Part shown: one piece after another, positions 1 to 15,212 of the stretch
Layout: the number at the start of each line of letters is the position of its first letter
Position numbering within the stretch: the stretch's first letter is position 1
DNA from: Mesostigma viride
Taxonomy: Eukaryota > Streptophyta > Mesostigmatophyceae > Mesostigmatales > Mesostigmataceae
Direction of reading: 5' to 3'
Assembly (NCBI GenBank): GCA_009746045.1
Contig: RPFO01000246.1
Span: 1,735,192-1,792,691, forward strand
Length of the DNA stretch: 57,500 nucleotides
The notes under the pieces: model-generated
What the model was told of the DNA's origin: nothing
Databases searched by the model: none
The model's input: only the letters and a program-made list of their open reading frames with translations
Translations under genes and position numbers: made by a program

Positions 1-63
1 GCACTCTTGGCCAAACAGTGTACGACGCGAGCCCATCCAGAAACACCGAAAGCATAGGCCACA

Positions 64-340
64 ACCATGCCCATGCGCCACGCGCATACCCCTAGGCCAC
101 GCGCATACCCCTAGGCCACGCGCATACCCTTACGCCACGCGCATGCCCCTACGCCACGCGCATGCCCCTGCGCCACGCGCATGCCCCTGCGCCACGCGCA
201 TGCCCCTGCGCCACGCGCATGCCCCTACGCCACATCCATGCCCCTACGCCACGCGCACGCCCCTACGCCACACACATGCCCCTACGCCACGCGCATGCCC
301 CTGCGCCACGAGCATACCCCTACGCCACACGCATGCCACA
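64..340. repeat. 19-bp minisatellite
   Basis: About 14 head-to-tail copies of a 19-bp unit of the type CACGCGCATGCCCCTACGC, with a few substitutions (CATACCCCTAGGC variants at the left end). Because 19 is not a multiple of three, several reading frames stay open across it, giving spurious ORFs. It shares the core ACGCGCATGCC with the 49-bp array that follows, so the two arrays may be related. It lies downstream (minus strand) of the last Tup1-like exon seen, probably inside an intron. Confidence 0.9.
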
Positions 341-1917
341 AGAAGCAACGACTGCGGGCTCGTACTGTATGGACGACGCGCATGCCCCAAGAAGCAACGA
401 CTGCGGGCTCGTACGGTATGGACGACGCACATGCCACAAGAAGCAACGACTGCGGGCTCGTACTGTATGGACGACGCGCATGCCACAAGAAGCAACGACT
501 GCGGGCTCGTACTGTATGGACGACGCGCATGCCACAAGAAGCAACGACTGCGGGCTCGTACTGTATGGACGACGCGCATGCCCCAAGAAACAACGACTGC
601 GGGCTCGTACTGTATGGACGACGCGCATGCCACAAGAAGCAACGACTGCGGGCTCGTACGGTATGGACGACGTGCATGCCCCAAGAAGCAACGACTGCGG
701 GCTCGTACTGTATGGACGACGCGTATGCCACAAGAAGCAACGACTGCGGGCTCGTACGGCATGGACGACGCGCATGCCCCAAGAAGCAACGACTGCAGGC
801 TCGTACTGTATGGACGACGCGCATGCCCCAAGAAGCAACGACTGCGGGCTCGTACAGTATGGACGACGCGCATGCCCCAAGAAGCAACGACTGCGGGCTC
901 GTACGGTATGGACGACGCGCATGCCACAAGAAGCAACGACTGCGGGCTCGTACTGTATGGACGACGCGCATGCCCCAAGAAGCAACGACTGCGGGCTCGT
1001 ACTATATGGACGACGCGCATGCCACAAGAAGCAACGACTGCGGGCTCGTACGGTATGGACGACGCGCATGCCCCAAGAAGCAACGACTGCGGGCTCGTAC
1101 GGTATGGACGACGCGCATGCCACAAGAAGCAACGACTGCGGGCTCGTACTGTATGGACGATGCGCATGCCCCAAGAAGCAACGACTACGGGCTCGTACTG
1201 TATGGACGATGCGCATGCCCCAAGAAGCAACGACTGCGGGCTCGTACGGTATGGACGATGCGCATGCCCCAAGAAGCAACGACTGCAGGCTCGTACTGTA
1301 TGGACGACGCGCATGCCACAAGAAGCAACGACTGCGGGCTCGTACAGTATGGACGACGCGCATGCCCCAAGAAGCAACGACTGCGGGCTCGTACGGTATG
1401 GACGACGCGCATGCCACAAGAAGCAACGACTGCGGGCTCGTACTGTATGGACGACGCGCATGCCCCAAGAAGCAACGACTGCGGGCTCGTACGGTATGGA
1501 CGACGCGCATGCCACAAGAAGCAACGACTGCGGGCTCGTACTGTATGGACGACGCGCATGCCCCAAGAAGCAACGACTGCGGGCTCGTACGGTATGGACG
1601 ACGCGCATGCCACAAGAAGCAACGACTGCGGGCTCGTACTGTATGGACGACGCGCATGCCACAAGAAGCAACGACTGCGGGCTCGTACTGTATGGACGAC
1701 GCGCATGCCACAAGAAGCAACGACTGCGGGCTCGTACTGTATGGACGACGCGCATGCCACAAGAAGCAACGACTGCGGGCTCGTACGGTATGGACGACGC
1801 GCATGCCACAAGAAGCAACGACTGCGGGCTCGTACTGTATGGACGACGCGCATGCCACAAGAAGCAACGACTGCGGGCTCGTACTGTATGGATGACGCGC
1901 ATGCCACAAGAAGCAAC
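332..1917. repeat. 49-bp minisatellite (about 32 units)
   Basis: Tandem array with a 49-bp period. Each unit begins near CATGCCACAAGAAGCAACGA and ends near GTATGGACGACGCG. Units differ mainly at two sites: CATGCCACA or CATGCCCCA, and GTACTGTA or GTACGGTA. Variants are interspersed, as expected from unequal exchange or gene conversion. At the right end (1917-1960) it degrades into three copies of a 9-bp TATGGACTG unit. Since 49 bp shifts frame at each unit, three units make a 49-codon super-repeat and many frames stay open. I do not regard those ORFs as genes. Confidence 0.95.
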
Positions 1918-1987
1918 GTATGGACTGTATGGACTGTATGGACTGTATGGGGGCTCGTACTGTATGGATGACGCGCATGCGCTGAGC

Positions 1988-6748
<4,761 letters not shown>

Positions 6749-9187
6749 TTTTACTTCCAAAAACTACACCGAACACGATCGTTCTCAAATGGGGCACTGC
6801 ACGTTACCATTAAAGTGTGACAAATAGCCCGAAACTGCCATCTCACGAACTATGCAGAACAACGCAGTTGAAATCCCGCCCATGCAGTTTATTAATCTCT
6901 TACGAAAGCTCTTCAACTATCGAGACTTGACGTGATCATATGTTGGCGTTAGGACAGCCATAGCAGAACAAATGCCGAGCACCAGCATTGCAAGACGCGC
7001 CCGGTTTCGCGACAGTGGCTAGTAATCCTAACCAGTTTCCTTGCTGCCATTTGGTGCGGTCATGTATGTCAGCCAACTCCCGCAGACGCATGTTAGCGAG
7101 GGCGGGTGCTGGAGCTTCGTTGCAGCTTTTCTTTGCGGTGACTTAAAAAGAGTATCTTCATGGGAAAACGACACTCGTGGCGCGCGCAGCGCAAATTCCG
7201 TCAAGAGTGCGAAAAAGCACTTCCAGTAGCGGCGTTACGCCGTTACTTAGGATCCGACGCGGGGCCGTGGTAGATTCAATTTTTCTTGTGAGTGGCCAGC
7301 ATCCTGAGGCCAATCGGTAGTCAAGACCACAAGACCATTTCAAAGTTGGACCAGGGTTGGACGATCACAGTGCTGACACGAAATTTCCGCCAGAATCCAA
7401 AATCTGAAATCGCATTGGACCAAAAAGTATGGAACCTTGAAATAATCCAAGGATAGCCAGCTGCGCCTAACCGTACTACACGAAGGGCTTTCTTGCATTG
7501 AAAGGTCGTTGCCAAATTCATGTCAGTGCCTGACAGCGCGTGAGAAGCTGTTGGCCGTCGTCAGTCTGTCAGTCAGCATATTCCCACGCCGGTTACGACA
7601 AAGAACCTGTTTGCCCGTTGCGTACGTCCTGAGTCCTGACGCAATGTAGAAAGACTGGAGAGAGGACAGGCAACTTGAGGCAAGGGAGATGCTTTTAAGA
7701 CTCGTTAGAAATTGCTGTTGCATTTCTCACGTGCTTTTCTCACGTGCATTCCTGAGGACAATGACTGCTGATGTGTGCTGGAATGCTCGCTGACCCGTGA
7801 GTATTGTACCAGCCACAAATATTGCAGATTTCAGAGCTTGGTTATTCTAGTGAAACGCTTCCGGCGTGGGCGCGTGGCTATGTCCAATTTCAGTCATTGA
7901 CCCTGATGTGACCAGTGGCACTTCCACTTTCCGTGGCACTACAAGTCAGACTGTCTGTTCTGACAATGACCCTGATTGTAAAGCAATTGCCCAAGGCGCT
8001 AAAGAAAAAGGCAGCGATCGTTGCAAAACCAGCACTGTAGTCATTATGCACGAGATGTCCTTCATGCGTGATCAATCCAAGCAGATATTCACTAGTCCCC
8101 AACAACATACAGATTTGAATTCTCGGCAAGAATCAACTTGTATCTTCCGGCGCGTCGTCTCACATTTAGCAGATGCCGGAAGCGCCTAACGAGACGGGAT
8201 GGAGACTTACTTGTCCATGGTAATTGACCGACTGATATTTTCTGCGAATGTTTGCCTCTCGTCCGAACAACTCGTCTCGAGTGTTGACGCCAGCCTCGTT
8301 GTGTAACCACACAGCTGGCGCATCATGTCATGACCGTACTAGCTATGTCGAAGACTGATGAGTTCTGGGTCCTACTTGTTAACGACTGACACACGGTCAT
8401 CTAGGCGACTGTTTTGATGTCCTACGTGCAACCAATGCATGATCAGGTTTCGCGTTTCACCACGCAGTGATTGCATTGTGCAATCACTTGCAAACGTTTT
8501 TTCTCCCTTCTGTGAATGACGTGCGCGCATGCATAAGGGCCGGCATGTCGTGGAGTACGGTATCCGATTGTGGTGTATGCATCAGTGCGCATTCACTCCG
8601 GGGATCGCTTCCACCCTCAAATGCTCGTAAGCATGGGTGCCGCACTCTGCGGTGCCTCCCGGCTCCCAGTCGTTGTTGCTTCCTCTTGTTTCTTCCTTTA
8701 CGCGCCGTCACTAGCTAATGTTGCCCAATTGGTTCCTCTCGCTGCCGACTAGCACGACGGCAGCCGGCAGCACCATCAGTTGTTGATGGTGGGACATCTT
8801 AGCAAGCACTCACGTTCAATGCATTCCACGTTACGGTTTATACTGCATGGATCATGTCCGGGTCCGGCTTCCCTTTCACAATCCTGCTTTGTCGCTTCTT
8901 AGCGATATGCTTTTTCTGTCCTTATTTGACCCTCCCCCTCTTTCCTGCTTCTTCGTGGTCATTATTATCGTCAGAGCATGGTCAGTTCGCTGAAAAAGTG
9001 CCCAAATACACTGACAGTGCATGGTCCATGCCCACAGCCACTAGTCCTGACGGGTCTTCATGTTGGCACTCCATGCAGTCTGATGCTGGGCATGAGCCAG
9101 GAGCAGCATTTGCAAGTGTTGGGCATGCAGTTAGTGTTGTATCGACGAATGCGCCTGCATGGCCCAGTCAGCCAACCGGGGCATCTA
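6749..9187. other. Intergenic stretch, no gene recognised
   Basis: Sequence upstream of the Tup1-like start codon. Only short ORFs are present and none shows family features or credible splice structure. The first few hundred bases (6749-7000) should hold the Tup1-like promoter, but I see no clear TATA box. A 16-base string TATTCCCACGCCGGTT at 7579-7594 recurs exactly at 41965-41980 inside the CACTA element. A nearby GTCAGTCTGTCAG string is also shared, so part of this stretch may be a transposon relic. Confidence 0.5.
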
Positions 9188-9376
9188 TCCATCCACCCAC
9201 CCATCCACCCACCCACCCACCCACCCACCCACCCACCCACCCACCCACCCACCCACCCACCCACCCACCCACCCACCCACCCACCCACCCACCCACCCAC
9301 CCACCCACCCACCCACCCACCCACCCACCCACCCACCCACCCACCCACCCACCCACCCACCCACCCACACCCACAC
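9188..9376. repeat. (ACCC)n microsatellite
   Basis: About 45 copies of the tetranucleotide CACC/ACCC, slightly impure at both ends. The minus strand is (GGGT)n, with runs of three G every four bases, a strong G-quadruplex candidate. The long Thr-His-Pro-Pro and Gly-Gly-Trp-Val ORFs here are artefacts. Confidence 0.97.
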
Positions 9377-10126
9377 AATAGCGAGGGGAGTCACATGCTG
9401 CGCGAATTGGCTTCTTGAAGGTGGTGCCGGTAGGTGGATTCGGTCAAGAGGGAGGGGCAAAAGAGGTCGTCGGCAGAGCGCTTAAGGACGGATCGAGGGA
9501 AAAGAAGAGAGCGGCGCGCGGCCGGGACCAGCAGGGAAAGAACTTTGCCGTCACGGTTAGAATGTACCGGCCGTCAACTCCATTGCGGAGACGCATTTTG
9601 GAGCTAGTGGAGTCGCTGGCACAGACAGGGCAAGGAGCGAGGCGTGCAACCCGTAAAACACGAGCTCCGGTATCTTGATGGAGAGTATTCTGATTTGGCA
9701 TGCCGCAAAGGTGAAAACCATTTGCGTTCAGTGCATGTCCGCGGAAAACGCGATCTGCAAATGAATCCAGGCAGGAATTTCGAACTGGGGACCTCTCGCA
9801 CCAACTTTTGCTGACTATAGGACGGAGAGTATGTCGAAAAAGCCGGATCTGTCGCCGTCAAAGGTGGAAAATAACCTGCCAACGTCAAAGTCGCGCTCAG
9901 ATCGACCAGCTAGGTTCGCCTGGGCGACTGCGCTTGGGAATTCAGGCGATGCAGAGGGCGAAGAAAGCCCGGGAGGAATCTGGGTGACCACCAGTGCGCG
10001 ACTAATTAATGTCACCGCGCAGACACCGCTAGCTCCCTTCCAGACCTGAGGGCGAAGCTGCAGCCGTCCGGAGCGGCAGACGTATTTTCAGAGCTTAACG
10101 CAGCTGCCAGCTAGGCTGCGTTGCGT
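9377..10126. other. Intergenic, with a weak tRNA-like B-box fragment
   Basis: No gene recognised. On the minus strand at about 9774-9819 there is a T-arm-like string, CCCCAGTTCGAAATTCC, preceded by CAGCAAAAGTTGG. It recalls the internal promoter region of a tRNA or tRNA-derived SINE. I cannot fold a full cloverleaf, so no tRNA is called. Confidence 0.3.
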
Positions 10127-10138
10127 AGAGGAGCGTTT

Positions 10139-10964
10139 AAATTAAATTATAAATTAAATTATAACATGCCTCCGTGGGGAGGTCATGTAGCACATATTCC
10201 ATGATGGATGGATGGGGTGGGGGAAGCCGCGTGATCGAACTATCCTAACGCTAAGCTATCTAGTCTAGAAAATCTTCACTACACTACTCATCAAAACGCC
10301 TCCTCCGCTTGGGGGGAGGGGGCTTGCCCACAGGGTTGGGCGTGTGCGCCTTGACAATCTTCTGCCATGCACCTCGTCTTGTCCTGCATGGCAGTCCAAA
10401 GACGGGAGAGAGAGTGGATGCGGTACTCAAACTGGGCTGGGACCACTAGGTCATCCAGCAGCATCTGGGTGTAGTTCGTTACAGGTTTCCCTACCCTTTT
10501 GGGAATGCCCTCGGGGCCAGGCCAGGTCAGAATGTGTCGCCCTGGCTGGCCAAGCCGCTGGGGGCCGGCCAGACCAAGGGCGGTGTCGACCTGGCTGGTG
10601 CGAGCAAGGTGTCCTACAAATGCTATCCTACGCTGCCTAATCTCATCCGAAATACGAGGCATGCCATGATACAAAGACTCTGATGACGGACGCTCTGAAA
10701 AACCTACGTTAAGGACCTGTCGGAGCATCCTGTAAACCGTGCCGTCTAGCCTAGCTGCCAGCAAAGTGTGAGTGTCCACGCCTCGGCGCCATATACACGA
10801 GAGCACCGTGAGGACGAGGACCTTGAAGAGCATGCGCTTGCGGTGCTCGCCCAGGCCCTTCGAGCGCCAGTAGGTGTTGAGCGAACGAAGCTTGGCCCAG
10901 GAAAGGCCGATGCGGGTGTCCACATCGTCGGCAGTGTCAGGGAGCCAACTCCCCAACAGCTTGA
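10139..10964 (-). mobile_element. 5'-truncated LINE copy A with 12-bp target-site duplication
   Basis: Non-LTR retrotransposon fragment bounded by the direct repeat AGAGGAGCGTTT at 10127-10138 and 10965-10976. On the minus strand it reads: C-terminal part of ORF2, stop, a 3' UTR of about 120 bp, the stem-loop CCTCCCCACGGAGG (plus-strand 10169-10182), then an A/T tail of AATTTAATTTAT type at 10139-10164. The 12-bp duplication, the tail and the 5' truncation are the marks of target-primed reverse transcription. Its stem carries a C:G pair where sister copies have A:T, a compensatory change. Confidence 0.92.
10291..10964 (-). pseudogene. LINE ORF2 C-terminal fragment (post-reverse-transcriptase region)
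   Basis: Open frame of about 220 codons that enters from the 5' truncation point and ends in a stop at 10291. It starts LLGSWLPDTADDVDTRI, followed by SWAKLRSLNTYWRS, a run of hydrophobic VLVLTVLSC, then RMLRQVLNV and ISDEIRQRRIAFVGHLAR. This order (GSW, thumb region, GHLAR-like motif) is typical of the region after the reverse transcriptase domain in LINE ORF2 proteins. The catalytic RT motifs are absent because the copy is truncated. A second, more degraded copy of the same region lies at 45490-45900. Confidence 0.88.
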
Positions 10965-11124
10965 AGAGGAGCGTTTGCTCGTCATATATTATTGCATAAC
11001 AGCTTCCGAAAATTATATCAGCGTGTGCGTCCTAAAAAGACGAAGCGATTGTGATATTCACAGCAGAATTTGGTTCCCAAACGTGAAATTAAGTTATGAG
11101 CTCTGCCGTCAGCGCCATGGCTAC

Positions 11125-11285
11125 CTCGTGGCTCGTGGCTCGCGTGACTTGTGGCTCGTGGCTCGTGGCTCGTCACTCGTGGCTCGTGGCTCGTGGCTCG
11201 TGGCTCGTGGCTCGTGGCTCGTGGCTCGTGGCTCGTGGCCGGCTCGTGGCTCGTGGCTCGCGTGGCTCGTGGCTCGTGGCTCTCG
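11125..11285. repeat. 7-bp tandem repeat (GGCTCGT)n
   Basis: About 20 copies of a heptamer GGCTCGT with some GCGTGACT and GTCACTC interruptions. All frames read as a Gly-Ser-Trp-Leu-Val-Ala-Arg repeat, which I treat as an artefact. It lies in the gap between LINE copies A and B. Confidence 0.93.
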
Positions 11286-11369
11286 TGTACGACTCTATGG
11301 GCCAGGGTAATTTATAAAGAGATTATAGCACGTCTCGGAATGACATAATTAGCTCAGCATCATATAGTA

Positions 11370-12191
11370 ACTAGCCATGATGATCTTCCCCCCTCTGCAT
11401 CGGCGCCTCTAGTCGGTGCCTGAATACAGTACGTGGTGGGCAGGTGCACTTAGTGCACCGGTCCAGAGTATATATAGGTGGCAGTTTACATTCCCCCACC
11501 TAGCTGCAGGAAGTATAGCCATGCAAGAGTGTATTAAAAGCCATATGCCCCTTCTCAGGGCTGTGTGCAACATATACTCCCGATTCGGAGTTAATTAATT
11601 AATTAATTAAACACGTGCTCCCGTTGGGGAGTCACGGAGCACTGAAGTGCTTTTAATCCCTGTGTGTGCACTACAGGAGAAAGGGCAGAGACCCCCACCA
11701 GTCTCCTTCATGCCAAAGGCATGCCACAGCTGCAATCGGGCGCGGCTAGCTAAAAGGACAGGCTAACGATCCGGCAAACTGTGGGTGCAATAAGACCCAT
11801 GTAAGCGGGGCATAACAAGTATAGCGTGGGCAAGTAATCTGACCATAGCACGGGCGTAGCATGGCTGTGCCGCTAGGACTAGGCTAAGGCTATGGCTGGT
11901 TGTGTACCGTGCGTTGGCGGCACGTGACTAGGTATGTTGGCACAGCTAGGCGAACATTCTAGGCATGGCTGCCTTAGCGGCAGTGACTCCAATGGTTACA
12001 ATTGCTAGGGCTATTGCTATTCTAGCCCGCTGGGGGCGTCCACATCTTGTGGTTGATCATCAGGTCCCCGCCCCTCCAGTACACCTTGGGCTTCTGGGGG
12101 TCCTGCTTATGGCGGAGGTATTCCGGCCACAGGTCGCGTCGCTGCTGTTCCTGATTCGGAGTTATGTTCCTAATTAATTAATTAATCGTCT
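11370..12191 (+). mobile_element. LINE 3'-UTR copy B (plus strand), split by copy C
   Basis: Similar to the 3' UTR of copy L (50100-50550): shared strings include GCCATATGCCCCTTCTCA, CAGGTGCACTT and the terminal stem-loop ACTCC...GGAGT (11576-11591). Copy C is inserted within the stem-loop. The left part is 11370-11593. The right part is 12153-12191, which repeats GATTCGGAGTTA and then continues as TGTTCC and the (TTAA)n-type tail. The 5' boundary at about 11370 is approximate. No coding part remains. Confidence 0.75.
11594..12152 (-). mobile_element. ORF1-only LINE copy C, inserted in copy B, 12-bp TSD
   Basis: Flanked by the direct repeat GATTCGGAGTTA at 11582-11593 and 12153-12164. On the minus strand: the end of an ORF1-type reading frame (12152 to the stop at 12022), a 3' UTR of about 390 bp, the stem-loop CTCCCCAACGGGAG (plus-strand 11618-11631) and a (TTAA)n tail at 11594-11610. 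It is nearly identical, in opposite orientation, to copy J (48179-48794) over about 555 bp, so both come from a recently active family. No ORF2 sequence is present. Confidence 0.9.
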
Positions 12192-12197
12192 CTACAC

Positions 12198-12640
12198 GTA
12201 ATTAATTAATTATCAACATCACTCCGTTGGGAGTCAATGTAGCACATATCCCTGAGAAGGGGCATATGGCTTTAAATACATCCTAGGCTACTTCATGCAA
12301 GGGTGGGAATGTAAGCCACACTCGCTCTAGGTGCCGCAAGGGCACCGGCACCACCATGCTGTCTCAGGTTCAACCCAACTAAGGGGATCCTGGCACGGGG
12401 GAGGAAGATCATCATGGCTATACAAGGGCTAGGGCATGGCTTCTCGACAGAGAGCATCTCTCTGCATGGCATATAGCATGGCTAAATTCTTAATGCAACA
12501 TCCATGGGGGTCCCATTATAGACAAAGCATGGCTAAATGTTGAAGGCATCATCCATGGGGGCCATTATGGGCGCACATGCGCGTGGGCCACATGCTAGGC
12601 TAAGCCTTACTAATCTACACTACTGGTATATATATTCCTC
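12198..12640 (-). mobile_element. LINE 3'-UTR copy D (5'-truncated)
   Basis: Minus-strand copy: tail (TAATTAATTAATTA) at about 12199-12214, stem-loop ACTCCCAACGGAGT (12221-12234), then UTR sequence related to copy H (shared features include GAGAAGGG, GGGCATGGCTTCTC-like and CTCTCTGCATG strings). It is 5'-truncated before any coding sequence. It sits 10-15 bp from the tail of copy B, in a tail-to-tail arrangement. The right boundary is approximate. Confidence 0.7.
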
Positions 12641-12956
12641 CTCACGGCAGGTTACACGGCGGACCGGGCGGAGCGGGCCAAGCTCCTGGCCTACGGCGAC
12701 GTCGGGCACCATCGTGTGGTGCCCTTTGTCCTGGAGGAGTTTGGGGCCATGGGGCCCCTGACCTCCGCCTTCTTCAAGGAGTGTTGCCGGCTCCGGGAGG
12801 ACCGGCTGGACCTGGAGGGCCAGCGGGCCCCATGGTCGGCGCGGACCTGGACGTCATATTGGCGTCAGCGCTTGTCGGTGGCGTTGACTCGGGCCATGGC
12901 TGACATCATGCTCCGCCGTACGCGGGCTGATTTTGCGGTGCAGCAGGGCTATTAGG
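12641..12956 (+). pseudogene. Probable LINE ORF2 C-terminal tail fragment E
   Basis: Plus-strand open frame from about 12645 to a TAG at 12954-12956, ending FAVQQGY. It contains VPFVLEEFGAMGPLTSAFF and a Trp/Arg-rich end (TSYWRQRLSVALTRAM). This resembles the extreme C-terminus of LINE-type polyproteins in algae and protists, where a PFV..E.FG..G motif is followed by a W-rich helix. The assignment rests on this pattern and on its position within a LINE cluster. It has no start codon of its own and is best seen as a broken fragment. Confidence 0.55.
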
Positions 12957-13581
12957 TTCCTCCCGTTAGGAGTTTCCATTGGTCTTATCGTAGTATAGAG
13001 ATTTGACATGGCTCTGTATAGAGGTTTATAGCTGGGCGTTTGCTTTGGTTTGAGTGATTTCACTCTGCTGTAAGTAATTATATTATTAATATATATTCCT
13101 AGTCGGAGGTGGCAGGAGGGGGCTGCCAGGGCTTGTGGTCAACGTGGATGACCGCCCCCCTCCAGTATACCGGCTTCCCCCTTGCGCTCTGCCGGAGCTG
13201 AAGGTAGGTCGGCCATAGCTCGCGTCGCCGTCAGTGTTGCTGGGCCAGGGTCAAGTCGTCGTCCAGCGTGAAGCGAGTCTCCGAGAGCTTCTTGCGGCAT
13301 TTAAGGAACGCCAGCTTGTCCGCCATGTACTTAAAGGTGAGGAGCATGGGTGCCGGGCCAGCCTTCCCCCGCGCGCGGGGGAGGCGGACAGCCGACATGT
13401 CCAGCTCACCAGTGAGTAACATGGGGGCAAGAATGGCGCGCTTAAATGCCTCAAGAAGGCTCGTGGAGGTCTCACCTGCCTGCTGATCGAAGTGCTTGAC
13501 GATGACATTGTGGCTGCGCCGGGCGATGTCGGCTTCCTCGCGAAGGTCTACACGTAAGCCACCCATAATTTCAATGCACAA
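12957..13581 (-). mobile_element. ORF1-type LINE copy F
   Basis: On the minus strand, a frame from 13581 covers much of an ORF1-like C-terminal domain: AFLKCRKKLSETRFTLDDDL, then an in-frame TGA at about 13231, after which the same frame continues as RRRELWPTYLQLRQSARGKP and VYWRGAVIHVDHKPW to a TAG at about 13103. The 3' UTR then runs to the stem-loop CTCCTAACGGGAG (plus-strand 12960-12972), abutting the stop codon of fragment E. The pattern LDDDLT..QQ..R..LWP.Y..LR...GKPVYWRG recurs in copies H, J and L. It looks like the RRM/CTD type ORF1p of L1-like elements: an RNA-binding chaperone in family members. The premature stop shows decay. Confidence 0.75.
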
Positions 13582-13894
13582 GGCTACACATTTCCATCAC
13601 CATTCATCTTCATCATCCTGAACGACTCGAACACGCGGACAAGATAACGGCAGGCTCGAGCTACCATGGTCCGGATTCTCCCGATTTCTGGCCTGCGCTG
13701 GTTGTCTCCTTGATAGTAAAGTTTACGCACGAGAAATGGCTGTCGGCGGTATGGCTGACGGCGGAGTTCAGATCTTTTGCGTCTGAGCCCCAACCAAATT
13801 CGGTCAGACCACTTGCATTCGATGCGCCTTTTCAAGACGCACTTGCCAGTATAATCGGTTACGGCTGCCACGCAGTATCAACAAAGTTACGCAC

Positions 13895-14932
13895 GTGACA
13901 AGCAGCTATGACGACTCGATCCAAAAGCAAAATGAGGGCTGGAAAATTAAGGAGCTGGCACAGCTCCCCAGGCGCCCAGCCCAACCCTCTCGCCCTCGCC
14001 ATTATCCAGCCGCCTGGCGTACCTGCCCGACCATCGCCCAGCGCCTCGATCGCCTGAGTCCAAGAAAGTTACCAGGTGCCACGATCATGCAAATGGCGAA
14101 ACTTCTTGCCTGGTGCCCAACACTTCTCAGTCGCCGAGTGGCAAGAGTTGTCGCCGCAGGATTGCGTCGAGGTCCTCCAGCTCCTCGCACAGGAACGGAA
14201 GCTCTTCGTGCCCCCAAAGGGGGGCCGGGCGGCTATCGATTACCGCGACACGTCCTGGCTCTACACTTCTTCCGCGAACCACGCCAACGCCTGTTTATCT
14301 TGACCAGCTACTACCAGTGCAGCCTCGGCGACCTCTCCCGAGCGCTCCGCACCCCAGCCCCCGAGCAGCCGGCAGCCCCATCGGCTCCCTCGATCCCTCA
14401 GCAAGGACGACATCCGCGCAGTGATGGAGGAGCACGTGACCTGGCCGCTGGTCGAGAAGCTGACATCGCTGAACACCTCAGGTAGACACCTCAGGTAGAC
14501 TAGCTGGCACCAAGCCCGCCTGGGCAGCCTGGGCGATATATCCGCACCTGGCGTGCCCCAGGCCGCGCACGGCAGGGCCGCCGCCCGTGGACTTTTCGTG
14601 ATAGACTCGGCATGGACATGTGCTACACTAGACGTGACGGGCTCACACCCGGGCAGCCTCCTGGTTTGTCTGTAATATGGAGGTAGATGGTACGCAAGGC
14701 CGGATAGATGGCAAGTATAGTGATGATAGTGATGACGGAGACCACCCCCAAGTCTGTGGGGGCTCCGCGTGTGACCGTGTATGGCACATAGCGATTCGGG
14801 CCGCGGTGCCCACAACCCTGTAACTAGGACCTAGATAGCTTACACCATCCATTCCATCCCATGTTCCCCTCCCACTGAGGACTTATGCTCACGTGACGCA
14901 GTCACGTGTCTATTAATTAATTAATTAGTTAG
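13895..14932 (+). pseudogene. Degraded ORF1-type LINE copy G (N-terminal part)
   Basis: Coding-like segments on the plus strand change frame several times. One is FSVAEWQELSPQDCVEVLQL at about 14115-14190. Another is LSKDDIRAVMEEHVTWPLV at about 14397-14455, which ends in a TAG near 14500. These look like an upstream, helical part of the ORF1 protein, but no single frame spans them, so it is a pseudogene. Downstream, near 14894-14912, is a perfect inverted repeat CACGTGAC-GCA-GTCACGTG, followed by an (ATTA)n tail to 14932. This echoes the stem-loop plus tail ending of the other copies with a different stem. Confidence 0.5.
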
Positions 14933-15212
14933 ATTGTATCGGCACCCACGTGACATAGTCATGCACATGCTTTATTATTTAATTGTTCCATTGCGTCAGA
15001 GTGAGCATTGTACAGACCAGTGTCAACCTAGCCATGAAGCTTCATGCAGGCCTGTGCAGTGGGCACACTGCCTGTCGAAGCTATGCGACTGCACATGCCC
15101 AGTTGGCACATGGTATTCATCTGGGAGCAGCGAGAAGCCATGAGGATTGAAAAGGCCACTCGTGTATGCCACCCGTGTACGCTGATTGAAACATGGGTGT
15201 AGTCTAGATACT

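Noticed and set aside
332-1917. Resemblance of the 49-bp array to a CRISPR array
   Set aside because: There are no unique spacers, the units are contiguous, and the genome is eukaryotic.
9058-9485. Pro-Pro-Thr-His and Gly-Gly-Trp-Val repeat ORFs
   Set aside because: Frames of the (ACCC)n microsatellite.
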